From assembly GCA_002321895.1 (NCBI GenBank), contig DCMZ01000007.1, positions 69,599 to 133,598 of the forward strand: DNA of 64,000 nucleotides, given 5' to 3'. The position numbers were made by a program, and so were the translations under genes. The notes beneath the pieces were generated by a model that did no database searches, had not been told where the DNA came from, and saw only the letters and a list, made by a program, of their open reading frames with translations. Below, in pieces: positions 1 through 9,059 of the stretch (position 1 is its first letter; the number at the start of each line of letters is the position of its first letter). The stretch is from Bdellovibrionaceae bacterium UBA1609. GTDB lineage: Bacteria; Bdellovibrionota; Bdellovibrionia; Bdellovibrionales; UBA1609.

Positions 1-1
1 C

Positions 2-73
2 CGCATAGTTTAATTGTAATCCCAGAGCGGCTTCCACGGATAGTACTAATTTTCGAATACATCCTATAGTCAT
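2..73 (-). CDS. Possible 5' end of a gene running off the left edge
   Basis: An ATG at 73 on the minus strand opens a reading frame of 24 codons that is uninterrupted to the edge of the window. No convincing ribosome-binding site precedes it, and the fragment is too short to assign to a family. It may be the N-terminus of a divergently transcribed neighbour of the NADAR gene, or chance. Confidence 0.3.
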   Translation of the reverse strand, partial: MTIGCIRKLVLSVEAALGLQLNYA

Positions 74-170
74 AATGAATCAGTAAGAATTGAGCCTTTT
101 ATACAGTCTGTAAGACCTTGATCTGGAGCCCATTTGCGATTAATTCATTACCAAAGAATTGGGGGATTCT

Positions 171-827
171 ATGAAAGTCTTATTGGGGCTAATTGCCACA
201 TTTTATTGCTTTTCTTTAAGCGCCAATGATTTTCCCGCCCATTGGTGGGCACCAGTGGATGGAGAGGTTCCCAGCTGGGAAATCACTCCCGACAAAGCCG
301 AACCGGGTGTTGAACTCATCCTATCTAAACGTAATGAATTGGGAGTGTTTTCAAATTTTGGGGCCGCCTCATTTCGCCTGGAAGGAATTAGATATGCTTC
401 TGTTGAAGGACTTTGGCAGATGATGAAGTATCCCGATTCTGCTCTTAGAAGCGATCCAAGAAGCCAATTTAATTATCCGTTTACAAGAGATCAAGTGCGG
501 GGAATGGCTGGGTTTGAAGGTAAGCGAGCTGGAAAGTCTGCGAATGAAATCAACCGTGAGAATAATATCGATTGGGTGAGCTACCGTGGTGAGAAATTCA
601 ATTACAAAGACTTCGGTGCCGGCTCACAAAGACATTATGAGATCATTCGCGAAGGCATTCGCCAAAAGGTTTTACAAAACTCAGAGGTGAAAGAATTGTT
701 GCTCTCAACCGGTAATTTAAAGCTACTTCCGGATCACACTTTAAGAGCCAACTCCCCTCCATCTTACTACTACTTCGAAATTTTGATGGAGCTTAGAGCA
801 GAACTACAGATAGGTAAGATCAATTAA
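171..827 (+). CDS. Exported NADAR-domain (YbiA-like) protein
   Basis: The protein has 218 residues. Residues 1-18 form a Sec signal peptide ending in SLSA, so the mature protein should be periplasmic or secreted. Residues 58-63 (GVFSNF) and 76-87 (ASVEGLWQMMKY), followed by a GLWQ-type helix and a LLSTGN segment, match the NADAR/YbiA fold. Characterised family members hydrolyse N-glycosidic bonds of riboflavin-pathway intermediates or of ADP-ribosylated substrates in the cytoplasm. The usual C-terminal D-x-x-WG-x-G and GxNxLG signature is not recognisable here: the end reads SPPSYYYFEILMELR. The family member is therefore divergent, and activity is uncertain. ATG at 171 is chosen over an in-frame TTG at 159 because GGGGG lies just upstream of the ATG and the signal peptide begins there. 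Export is unusual for this family. Confidence 0.7.
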   Translation: MKVLLGLIATFYCFSLSANDFPAHWWAPVDGEVPSWEITPDKAEPGVELILSKRNELGVFSNFGAASFRLEGIRYASVEGLWQMMKYPDSALRSDPRSQFNYPFTRDQVRGMAGFEGKRAGKSANEINRENNIDWVSYRGEKFNYKDFGAGSQRHYEIIREGIRQKVLQNSEVKELLLSTGNLKLLPDHTLRANSPPSYYYFEILMELRAELQIGKIN

Positions 828-839
828 TTTCAGATTTCT

Positions 840-1469
840 TCAAATGGTGGTCGATTTAGATTTTAAAGATCTGAAGACCCACCAAGAGTAGGGAATGGCA
901 GCCAGGTTTACGAGAACAAACGTGGTAAAATACACCCAAACGAACTGAGGCATTACAAAAGCCACAAACCCTAACCAAAATGTGGGCGCCATCCACACCG
1001 AGAGTTTTCTATGGGTCTTATCCCATACCACTTCATCTTTTAGAGTCCAAGGAACACGAACTCCTATGAGTCGATTTAATTTTAAACTAGGTAGTCGCTG
1101 ATAGAGATAGATACAAAACATCATAGTTCCAATTATAACGGCATAGTTGATCCCATCTATCCATCTTAGTGCAACCCTTAGATAGATACCTACCTCAACA
1201 AGGGTTAGAAATAATATAACCATTCTGTAATCAACGGCACTTAACTTCTCTTTAAAAAATTTTTCGCTAGCATAAAGCAGTGATGTCGCTAATACGCAAA
1301 CAATCGGAATGGAGAGTGTTAAAAACATATTAACTGGAAAGAAATGATCAAACTGAGGTACGTATTCGGAACGGATCGGAGGCACTTCAGGCATTGTAAA
1401 AAGAAACAAACCGCCCAGAAACCACAAAAAAATCTGCAAACAGATATTTGACCAATGCCACATAAACAA
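840..1469 (-). CDS. SdpI-family membrane protein
   Basis: This is a 209-residue polytopic membrane protein with about six hydrophobic segments. Near residues 131-160 it carries the SdpI signature: NRLIGVRVPWTL, then W-x-KTHR and a tryptophan-rich hydrophobic stretch. In Bacillus, SdpI confers immunity to the SdpC toxin and helps signal its presence. Many Gram-negative homologues have no known toxin partner, and no SdpC-like gene is visible nearby. The gene stands alone, converging on the NADAR gene with a gap of only 12 bases. The family assignment is fairly secure from the signature; the biological role is inference. It could equally be a stress-related envelope protein. Confidence 0.7.
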   Translation of the reverse strand: MFMWHWSNICLQIFLWFLGGLFLFTMPEVPPIRSEYVPQFDHFFPVNMFLTLSIPIVCVLATSLLYASEKFFKEKLSAVDYRMVILFLTLVEVGIYLRVALRWIDGINYAVIIGTMMFCIYLYQRLPSLKLNRLIGVRVPWTLKDEVVWDKTHRKLSVWMAPTFWLGFVAFVMPQFVWVYFTTFVLVNLAAIPYSWWVFRSLKSKSTTI

Positions 1470-1519
1470 ATTGTTTCAGAACTCTCCATCAAAGACAAAG
1501 AGTTCTGAAAGATAAATCT

Positions 1520-3418
1520 CTATTTATTGGACCACAAGACGTATTCACCAGATCCTCTGTAGGAAAGTACTGTCCATCTGTACCTTCCAGGGTCAGCAAT
1601 GTAATTTATATTTTCATTAGAAGATAATGAAATGGAGTTGGCCACTCTTTTCCACTGCCCGTTTTCATAGTGCTCTAGCTCCAAGTCAAAGTCTGATTCC
1701 GATGGGCCTGATAGAATTGCTGTTAATGTCCCCTCACTATGATCAAATTCAGGATACACCTCTCTTTCACCAGATCCGGAAAGCTCACCTGTGGATTGAG
1801 TGCACCCGCTACATGGAGCCTCTTCTTCGGTAGGATCAGGCTCCTCGAATTCCACTCTTAATTTCACATTTGAATAAGCTCGGAAACCTCTCACCATAAT
1901 ACCAATAGTGGCTGAGCTAGGGTTTTCAAATGAACAACTCTCTTCATTCCCATTTACATAGGGACGACAGTCATAGTCCGATGCACTGGGTGACCCACCT
2001 TGCTTTAAATATAGATCCGCATCGCCACTACCTCCAGATAGAGTGACTTTTAATTGGGAGGCTCCTTCAGGTAGCACCAATTGATGATACTGTTCACTCC
2101 CCTGCTCACCAGTCAGCAGTATTTCATCTCCATTAGAAAGCCCATCGTCTTCCTCAGGAATTTCCGGTGGGTCAACCACGGGTGGGTCTTCAACTTCATC
2201 ATCACCGGGCTCTTCCGAGTTCGGTGCCGATATAAAATTAACATTCACTAATAGATTGGGGGAACCACTCCTAACATCGCTGAGCGCACCACTTACAGCT
2301 CCATTTAAAAGCATCGCCTTAACTTCTGATGGACTGGCATTAGGCTGACTCTCCAGATAGAGTGCCGCTACTCCGGCCACATGGGGCGAAGCCATGGATG
2401 TACCATCTAAAGTATCGGTAGATGTGTCAGATCTATACCAAGTGGATTTGATCTCACTTCCCGGCGCAAATACATTTACACATTCCCCATAGTTGGAAAA
2501 ACTAGATCGACGATCCGATTGGGTCGATGCTCCCACCGTAATGGTTGCGCCCACTCGCGCGGGAGACCCATTGCAAGCATCCGTATTATCATTCCCAGCC
2601 GCAACAACAAAGCTCACTCCGGCTTGAATCGAAGCTTTTATCGCATCGTCTAAGGCTTGAGAAACCGGTCCCCCTAAAGACATATTAGCCACTGCAGGCT
2701 TAATATGGTTGTTCGTTACCCACTCAACACCTTCAATCACATTGGAGTAACTACCACTACCTAAACAATCTAAAACTCGAACACCATACAGTGTGGCGTC
2801 TTTAGCTACACCGTATTCAGACCCTCCTGCCGTTCCTGCCACATGAGTTCCATGACCATTACAGTCCGTCACGTCAAAATCATCATCAATAGCATCATAG
2901 CCATGTAATGCACGCCCACCAAAATCTTCGTGCGTGGTGCGGATACCCGTATCGATAATATAGATATTCACTCCCTCACCTGATCTAGGTGGCGCATATT
3001 CATCGTCTAAATTATCATCCCCTTGATCCACACGATCCAATCCCCAAGGGGGATCCAGTTGCACGGCGTTGTTGATTGAAACGATGTGATCCACTTCCAC
3101 ATAGGCAATATTCTCATTGGAAAGTAGGTCACTGGCCTGCTTGGAGGTCATACTCATGACTCCTCCACGTAGTACCGTAGAAAATACCTTTTTCGCCTGT
3201 AACCCCATGGAGGCACCGGCTTCTGTCATCATGGTTTGCACCACCGACTTTGTCGATACTCGGCTTCCTAAAGATTGACTTTGAATTTGAACTTGCTTGT
3301 CTTTAAGAACGACAATGTAGTCCCGACGATCCCCCTCATCAGAAAGATTTTTACCTTCCTGGCAAGCGGTAAGTGTGAGTAAAAATGTTAGCAGTATGAT
3401 GAGCAATGGTTGCGACAA
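1520..3418 (-). CDS. Lipoprotein subtilisin-like serine protease (S8, proteinase K type)
   Basis: The protein has 632 residues, starting at TTG behind GGGAGG. A signal peptide ends in a lipobox with Cys19, so it is probably a lipoprotein. Residues about 33-115 form an I9 inhibitor propeptide (YIVVLKD ... AYVEVDH). The catalytic triad is Asp156 (IIDTGI), His189 (GHGTHVAG) and Ser341 (DGTSMASPHVAG), with the oxyanion Asn in AAGN near 275. After a Pro/Glu-rich linker (about 374-405) comes a pre-peptidase C-terminal beta-sandwich (about 415-525), then a second similar sandwich after a CSGC pair. PPC domains usually help secretion or substrate binding and may be removed on maturation. The order of propeptide, protease and PPC is typical of secreted S8A enzymes of Gram-negative bacteria. 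All catalytic residues are intact. Confidence 0.93.
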   Translation of the reverse strand: MSQPLLIILLTFLLTLTACQEGKNLSDEGDRRDYIVVLKDKQVQIQSQSLGSRVSTKSVVQTMMTEAGASMGLQAKKVFSTVLRGGVMSMTSKQASDLLSNENIAYVEVDHIVSINNAVQLDPPWGLDRVDQGDDNLDDEYAPPRSGEGVNIYIIDTGIRTTHEDFGGRALHGYDAIDDDFDVTDCNGHGTHVAGTAGGSEYGVAKDATLYGVRVLDCLGSGSYSNVIEGVEWVTNNHIKPAVANMSLGGPVSQALDDAIKASIQAGVSFVVAAGNDNTDACNGSPARVGATITVGASTQSDRRSSFSNYGECVNVFAPGSEIKSTWYRSDTSTDTLDGTSMASPHVAGVAALYLESQPNASPSEVKAMLLNGAVSGALSDVRSGSPNLLVNVNFISAPNSEEPGDDEVEDPPVVDPPEIPEEDDGLSNGDEILLTGEQGSEQYHQLVLPEGASQLKVTLSGGSGDADLYLKQGGSPSASDYDCRPYVNGNEESCSFENPSSATIGIMVRGFRAYSNVKLRVEFEEPDPTEEEAPCSGCTQSTGELSGSGEREVYPEFDHSEGTLTAILSGPSESDFDLELEHYENGQWKRVANSISLSSNENINYIADPGRYRWTVLSYRGSGEYVLWSNK

Positions 3419-3497
3419 ACGACCCTCCCTGGTTGTTCCAGTAAATGGGACTCGAAGGATCGTTAAAAAGGTTATAATTATTTAATATTTCTAGGAT

Positions 3498-5939
3498 TTA
3501 TTGCACAAGTGAAGTGGAAGCATCAATTTCGATGCCCATCTCTTCTCCATCGATCTCTTTTTGGAAAATCCGTTCCATCTCCAAAATCTCGTCGTAGTAA
3601 GATTCTTTTTTAACCGTATCTATAAGGGCTTGCTTTTCAGCCTCAGGTAAATCCATACGAATGATAGGTGCCACACGCTCATGATAGAGAACCAATCTTG
3701 GAATCTCTGAGTATTTATCACTTTCAAAGGGGAAAGCTTCACTCCATTTTAAAGTATAGGGATCCAATTCCACATTTTTCACCCAATTAAATATTTTTAT
3801 TTTGTCCTGCTGACTCACCCCATGAAAATGGCGAACCAAGTAAGCATCCACATATTCGGCAAGCACATCACGGCTATCCGTTTTGGCCATGTCATATAGA
3901 AAGTTAACATCATTCGCTACTTGCAGAGTTCTATAGGTGTGTATCAAGAACCAGTTTTTTAACTTATCACTCTCTAAATCCAATTTAAAATCATATCGAG
4001 TGTCGTGACTGTGCGTTCGTTCCCATTGGTAGTTCAGTCGCAACCAATCTTCTCGAACCTCTGGGAAGGAATTTAGGTAGTCGGAAAAAGGAATACTCTG
4101 AAAGGATTCTGGATTACGCATAAAATCGTGAAACCCAGCCAAGTCATGCTTCGAAACCAAATAGAACTGGGCTCGATCAGCAAAAACATCGATTTCGTCC
4201 GTCTTCAGTGTAAACCAACGCAAAGACTCATCTACTGAATCCAAGCGCATGAGGTAGTGGCCATTCCTATAAAACGTATCTAAAGTTGGATCAACAACAT
4301 GATTTTCAACCACCGGATGCATAAGGGTCATGATTGCACCGCCTAAAATTCCCCAGCGATACCGATACCAACGAATGGCACGACCATGCTTCGCAAAAAA
4401 GGTTCGTATCAGACCAGGTTTCGGAATTTCAGCTAAAGGTTTTTCATTGCCAATTTCTGTGAGCCATAGATCCATGTACTCCACTTCTTCAGGCCATTTA
4501 TCAATACGTTTATCAATATATTCCCATTGAGAGGTCGCGACTCGAAAAATCTGCGAGTTAAGTGCTCTCACTGTTGGAAATTTAAAGGGATCAAATAGCT
4601 CTCTTTGCAGTTCAAGAAACCACTCTTTTCGCCATCCCTTTAAAGTTCGCTCAATTTGGTAGTATTTAAGCTCTTCATACAAAATCACCAAATGTCGATG
4701 CATTTGTGCGTGGTCTTTTTCCACATCCCCTACGAATCTGTGAAAATGATTTGTAAAGGGCCATGGCCGAGTCTTCAAAGTGCGGAATTTTTTAAACCAT
4801 CCCCGCATTCCCACCTTCGCACGTATTTCTGCCATTTCTTGCAAAACATTATTTCTGTTTTCAAAGTGACGCACCTTAAACTCAAAGACACCATCTTTAT
4901 AGGCAATGGGAAAATTGACGCGAGCAAATGACCGCAGAAAAGTCGGGTTGATCGGGCCCAATTTGTCTTTTAGCATTTCTTTATCAAAAGCCAATTTATA
5001 CAAGGTACGCACTTGCGCCCGATAGAGAATATATTCGTTCAACCTTTCTCTCACCGCTGGAATGAAGTTGTTGTATTTGGCCATCCATTCTTCAGCTATC
5101 TTTTTAATTCGTGGGAAATCATCTTTAACTTCAGGATGGGTTTCATATACGGGATCCGCTATAATTCGCGCCACATGAGAAACGCCATTGGCAATATAGT
5201 AAAACGGAAGTTTATGAGGGGTGTTGTTAGCGGCCACTTCCGATAAGCGAGTCCTAAACATGCCATAGAATCGACGAGTCCAATAACTGGGTGTCGCCAC
5301 ACGCATGGCCACATAACGCCGTACCTGAATTTCAGTTTCGAGCAAAACTCTTAATTGCTCACGTCGATCAAAAAGATCTAAATCTTTAGACGTCTTGACT
5401 GAACCATGACGGGAAACTCTTTCAAACAATTCCTCTAATCGAAACGATGCCAGATCCCCTACATGCTTCGATTTTAAACGATCCGAACCAATGGTCTTTA
5501 TTAACCAGTTTTTGAGTCTTCGTCCCTTAGTGTCTCCAATACTCAGAGGCAACTGACCAATCTGGTAGCGCAACACATCGCTCAACCCCTTTAAAGTGCG
5601 ATACATATCCGCTACCTGGGAGGCCCTTACTTTAAGCATTCCTATGTGCCCTGGCTTTTTAAACTGGTCTTCTTTGGTGACAACAAGTTTACCCTTAGCC
5701 AGTTTATCCTTATTGATTAGGCCCAAATTATAGGCTTCATCTAATACCGCCTCACTCAACATTCCCACATTGCTGGAAAAGAGTGAGGAGCACTGTTTCG
5801 TCTTCAAGTTCATATACCCTTGAGCGAAGACCGTATGAGAGAACAGAAGAAAAAACACCAAAATGAAACCATGAAGACCTTTCAAGCCTCCAGGTAAAGT
5901 TCTACACCGAAATGTCTGGCTGATGGGTGGTAAAGCCAT
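3498..5939 (-). CDS. Large exported protein of unknown function
   Basis: The protein has 813 residues. A positively charged N-region is followed by a hydrophobic core at about 24-38 ending in VFAQG, giving a long but plausible Sec signal peptide; AAGGA stands ahead of the ATG. The rest is largely helical by composition, rich in Arg, Lys, Trp and Tyr. A single short hydrophobic stretch lies near 545-560 (WGILGGAIMTLMHPVV), which could be a second membrane segment. I recognise no catalytic motif or known domain. It is monocistronic, between the subtilase and the divergent argS. Large exported orphans of this kind are common in Bdellovibrionota, but the role here is unknown. Confidence 0.75.
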   Translation of the reverse strand: MALPPISQTFRCRTLPGGLKGLHGFILVFFLLFSHTVFAQGYMNLKTKQCSSLFSSNVGMLSEAVLDEAYNLGLINKDKLAKGKLVVTKEDQFKKPGHIGMLKVRASQVADMYRTLKGLSDVLRYQIGQLPLSIGDTKGRRLKNWLIKTIGSDRLKSKHVGDLASFRLEELFERVSRHGSVKTSKDLDLFDRREQLRVLLETEIQVRRYVAMRVATPSYWTRRFYGMFRTRLSEVAANNTPHKLPFYYIANGVSHVARIIADPVYETHPEVKDDFPRIKKIAEEWMAKYNNFIPAVRERLNEYILYRAQVRTLYKLAFDKEMLKDKLGPINPTFLRSFARVNFPIAYKDGVFEFKVRHFENRNNVLQEMAEIRAKVGMRGWFKKFRTLKTRPWPFTNHFHRFVGDVEKDHAQMHRHLVILYEELKYYQIERTLKGWRKEWFLELQRELFDPFKFPTVRALNSQIFRVATSQWEYIDKRIDKWPEEVEYMDLWLTEIGNEKPLAEIPKPGLIRTFFAKHGRAIRWYRYRWGILGGAIMTLMHPVVENHVVDPTLDTFYRNGHYLMRLDSVDESLRWFTLKTDEIDVFADRAQFYLVSKHDLAGFHDFMRNPESFQSIPFSDYLNSFPEVREDWLRLNYQWERTHSHDTRYDFKLDLESDKLKNWFLIHTYRTLQVANDVNFLYDMAKTDSRDVLAEYVDAYLVRHFHGVSQQDKIKIFNWVKNVELDPYTLKWSEAFPFESDKYSEIPRLVLYHERVAPIIRMDLPEAEKQALIDTVKKESYYDEILEMERIFQKEIDGEEMGIEIDASTSLVQ

Positions 5940-6160
5940 GAATTTCCTTCACAAAATGGACTCAGTTCAATCCCTTTCCAGATCAAGAAAAGGGGTTGGG
6001 AATCAAAGTCGAATCAACGTTCTAGGTATCCAATTTTTGTGCCATGGTGCGGGCAGAATTTCACATGTGCCCTTTCTAAATGGGGATAAATCTCCGCCAA
6101 ATTCCAGTCCTATAGACAAGGACTAAATACCGCTGTTAGAATCTTTGGCGGGAGATCAAA

Positions 6161-8281
6161 ATGGATCAAAAACTACACATTTCAGAACTCATATCTAAAG
6201 CCCTCAATCAATTAGGTGTCCAAAAATCGGCCGAAGACATCTCCGGTTTGATCGAGCGACCGAGAGATGAGACTCACGGCGACTATGCATTTCCTTGTTT
6301 TCTCCTGAGTCGTGATCTGAAAGCACCACCGCCTAAGATCGCGCCCCAAGTTGCGGATAGTTTAAGTTCACTGGTTGAGAGCGATGAGTTGGTTGCCAGT
6401 GTAAACCCAGCGGGACCCTACGTAAATTTTCAATTGAATACCGGTGAGCTCGGCAAGCAGCTCATTCCTTTAGGGTTGGACCAAACCTTTGTGAAGCAAA
6501 GAGTATCTAATGGTGAAAAGCTAATGGTTGAGTTTTCACAACCCAACACGCACAAAGCTTTCCATGTGGGCCATATGAGAAATGTGGCCCTAGGCGATTC
6601 TGTGGCCAAAATTTCAAAGTGGGCTGGATTTGATGTTATTCCTGTCAACTATATTGGGGATGTGGGCACCCACATAGCGAAATGCCTATGGTACATGCAG
6701 GTGCATTATCAGGGAGAAATTCCTGAAACTCATAGAGGCGAATTTTTAGGAGACCTTTATGTGAAAGCCACCGAGATGTTGGATTTCTCCTTACTCACTC
6801 GAGCTCCTCATCTAGGAATTATTTCTGCACAGATTGAATCCATAGACTCCCATCCACAGGTGGATAAATGGAAGGTCCTTAAAGTGAATGATGGAACACA
6901 GGTCCACCAAGTGGTTTGCGGAGGAACTGGGTTTCAAATGGGAGATTTTGTCGCCTATGCTCCTGTTGGTGAGCGAGTGGCTGGACGAGAAGTGCAGTCA
7001 GTGGATAAAAAAGGTGTCTCCAGTGAAGGTGTGATTTGCTCGGAAAAAGAGATCAGCATTTCCGACGATAAAAATAAAATTTTTGTATTTGATTCAGAAG
7101 TGGTTCTAGGTCAACCCATTGCCAATCTATTGGCCCACGAAAATGTGGATCTACTCACCGGATCTGTTGTGGAAGAGATGCAACTTCGCACGCGACAGGT
7201 TTCTGAAACACTTAGAAAGCTAGAGCAAGAAGATCCTGAAATGCTAAAACTTTGGCAAGAGACCAAAGAATGGTCTATGCAGGAGTTCTATTCCATCTAC
7301 AATTGGTTGAATGTTCATTTTGAGCATTACTTTTTCGAGAGTGATGTCGCTGAGCCTGGAAAAGAAATAGTTAAAGAGTATTTAGAAAAGGGAGTTTTTG
7401 AAGTCTCCGAGGGAGCTGTTGGAGTTAATTTAGAAAAATTCAAACTCCCCTTCTTCCTGGTATTAAAATCGGATGGCACAGGTTTATATTCCACTAAAGA
7501 TCTTGCTCTCGCCGGCCTTAAATTTGAAAAATACCAAATCAATCGAAATATTTATGTGGTTGATGAGGGTCAAAGTTTACATTTCCAGCAGGTCTTCAAA
7601 ACCCTTGAGCTTATGGGTTTTAAAGACGCAGATAAATGTTACCATCTCGCCTACGGAAAAGTGGAACGACCTGATGGCAAGATGAGTTCGAGAAAAGGAA
7701 ATGTGATCCTGTTTTCGGCTCTCAAAGAATTGCTGACTGATAAAATTACCAATGAATATTTGGAAAAGTATCGAGGGGAATGGACCGACGAAGAAATTTC
7801 CGAGGCCGCACAAAAGATTTCGGTTTCTACGATAAAATACGGAATGCTTAATCAGGATTCAGTAAAGAGTATCGTATTTGATTTAGATGAATGGACCGCG
7901 CGCACTGGAAATACGGGCCCCTATCTAATGTATGCTTATGCTAGAACCCAATCCATACTTAAAGAAGTGGGTGGTAGTGTCGCCGACCGAAACTTTGACT
8001 TTTCCCAACTTAAAGAGGATGCCGAACATCTTCTACTTGTAAAGCTCAGTCAGTTTCCTGAAGTGGTACTCAAGTCAGCGGGCAAATATGAACCGCAGCT
8101 CATTTGTATTTACTTGTATGACTTGGCCAAGAAATTCAGTTCTTTCTACACTCAATGTCCGGTTTTAAAAGCCGAGACCGAAGAATTAAAAGCCGTTCGA
8201 TTGGCTTTGGTGGAATTTGCAGGAAACACGCTTAAACAGGGCTTAGAGCTGTTGGGCATCGAGACCTTGCAAAAGATGTGA
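6161..8281 (+). CDS. argS: Arginyl-tRNA synthetase with an inserted OB-fold tRNA-binding domain
   Basis: The protein has 706 residues and charges tRNA-Arg with arginine. GGGAG precedes the ATG. The N-terminal additional domain spans about 1-105. The class I HIGH motif is HVGH at 135-138 and the KMSKS-type loop is KMSSR at 507-511. The C-terminal anticodon-binding helices carry TARTGNTGPYLMYAYAR, typical of ArgS. Usual bacterial ArgS is about 550-590 residues. The excess here is explained by residues about 207-330, which match the EMAPII/Trbp111/PheT-N tRNA-binding domain: I-x-S-I-x-x-HP at 225-232, VVCGG at 251-255, VSSEGVICSE at 286-295. ArgS sequence is continuous on both sides (GEFLGDLYVKATEML before, SVVEEMQLRTRQ after), so this is an in-frame domain insertion, not a fusion at an end. 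Function as ArgS is secure; the insert's role is inference. Confidence 0.95.
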   Translation: MDQKLHISELISKALNQLGVQKSAEDISGLIERPRDETHGDYAFPCFLLSRDLKAPPPKIAPQVADSLSSLVESDELVASVNPAGPYVNFQLNTGELGKQLIPLGLDQTFVKQRVSNGEKLMVEFSQPNTHKAFHVGHMRNVALGDSVAKISKWAGFDVIPVNYIGDVGTHIAKCLWYMQVHYQGEIPETHRGEFLGDLYVKATEMLDFSLLTRAPHLGIISAQIESIDSHPQVDKWKVLKVNDGTQVHQVVCGGTGFQMGDFVAYAPVGERVAGREVQSVDKKGVSSEGVICSEKEISISDDKNKIFVFDSEVVLGQPIANLLAHENVDLLTGSVVEEMQLRTRQVSETLRKLEQEDPEMLKLWQETKEWSMQEFYSIYNWLNVHFEHYFFESDVAEPGKEIVKEYLEKGVFEVSEGAVGVNLEKFKLPFFLVLKSDGTGLYSTKDLALAGLKFEKYQINRNIYVVDEGQSLHFQQVFKTLELMGFKDADKCYHLAYGKVERPDGKMSSRKGNVILFSALKELLTDKITNEYLEKYRGEWTDEEISEAAQKISVSTIKYGMLNQDSVKSIVFDLDEWTARTGNTGPYLMYAYARTQSILKEVGGSVADRNFDFSQLKEDAEHLLLVKLSQFPEVVLKSAGKYEPQLICIYLYDLAKKFSSFYTQCPVLKAETEELKAVRLALVEFAGNTLKQGLELLGIETLQKM

Positions 8282-8298
8282 AGTGTCGGGCACTTCAC
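8278..8298. terminator. Hairpin spanning both stop codons of argS and pdxH
   Basis: A perfect 8-bp inverted repeat, GTGAAGTG and CACTTCAC with a 5-base loop, covers the argS stop (8279-8281) and the pdxH stop (8295-8297) of two convergent genes. Neither side carries a strong T-run, so it is at best a weak bidirectional terminator or a 3'-end stabilising hairpin. Confidence 0.45.
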
Positions 8299-8972
8299 GG
8301 TTGAATCATAAATTTCTTCCAGCCGCCATTGTCTTGTCGTTCATAGATGATGCGGTCATGAAGGCGACTGGCTCGCCCCACCCAGAATTCAAATCGAGAA
8401 GGAGTGATCCGATACCCTCCCCAATTTTCCGGACAAGGAACGGGAGTGTTTTTATATTTCACTTTTAACTCGGCCACACGCTGATGAATATTGTCGGAAT
8501 CTGAAATTTCCACCGACTGATGGGAGGCCGCCTGACTGATCTGACTTCCTTTAGGGCGTGTACTCCAGTAAGCCTCCGACTCCTCACGCGTAGTTTTTTC
8601 AACAACTCCGCTGATTCTAATTTGCCTTAAAGGAAAGGGTTCGTAAAACAACATATGCACACGGGACTCCCCTTCCATAGATCGACCTTTTTGGGAGTCG
8701 TAATTGGTGTAAAACACAAATCCTTTTTCGTCGTAGGATTTAAGTAAAACTATTCTCGACTCGGGACCACGATCTCCGAACGTAGAAAGAGAGAAGGCAT
8801 TGTCGGAGATACGCTCCAACTCCGGAGCCCAACGACTCAAAAAATTATAAATAGCTCTCTGTAGCGAAAATATCCATCCCGCCATACCGGGAAGATTGGA
8901 CTTTCTATACCACTGTGTAAATTGATCAAACGGGTTATCATTGAACTCTTGCAAAAGCTGATTTGAACTCAA
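8295..8972 (-). CDS. pdxH: Pyridoxine/pyridoxamine 5'-phosphate oxidase
   Basis: The protein has 225 residues and is an FMN enzyme that oxidises PNP or PMP to pyridoxal 5'-phosphate. The start is TTG at 8972 behind AAGGAG. It matches the family through RIVLLKSYDEKGFVFYTN (FMN phosphate and ring contacts), RPKGSQI, PCPENWGGYR, and FEFWVG with RLHDR near the C-terminus. The end (GGWKKFMIQP) deviates from the usual W-x-x-x-RLAP but keeps the Trp and terminal Pro. A stretch near residues 28-55 between the first helix and first strand is about 20 residues longer than in E. coli PdxH. The gene is single, convergent with argS. Confidence 0.93.
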   Translation of the reverse strand: MSSNQLLQEFNDNPFDQFTQWYRKSNLPGMAGWIFSLQRAIYNFLSRWAPELERISDNAFSLSTFGDRGPESRIVLLKSYDEKGFVFYTNYDSQKGRSMEGESRVHMLFYEPFPLRQIRISGVVEKTTREESEAYWSTRPKGSQISQAASHQSVEISDSDNIHQRVAELKVKYKNTPVPCPENWGGYRITPSRFEFWVGRASRLHDRIIYERQDNGGWKKFMIQP

Positions 8973-9059
8973 CGTTGACTCCTTACTGCCGAATATAAAT
9001 GCGTAGCGTTATTAGCTATAGTCTTTGTCAGCTTCGACCTACAGCCTTAAGTAATTGCT

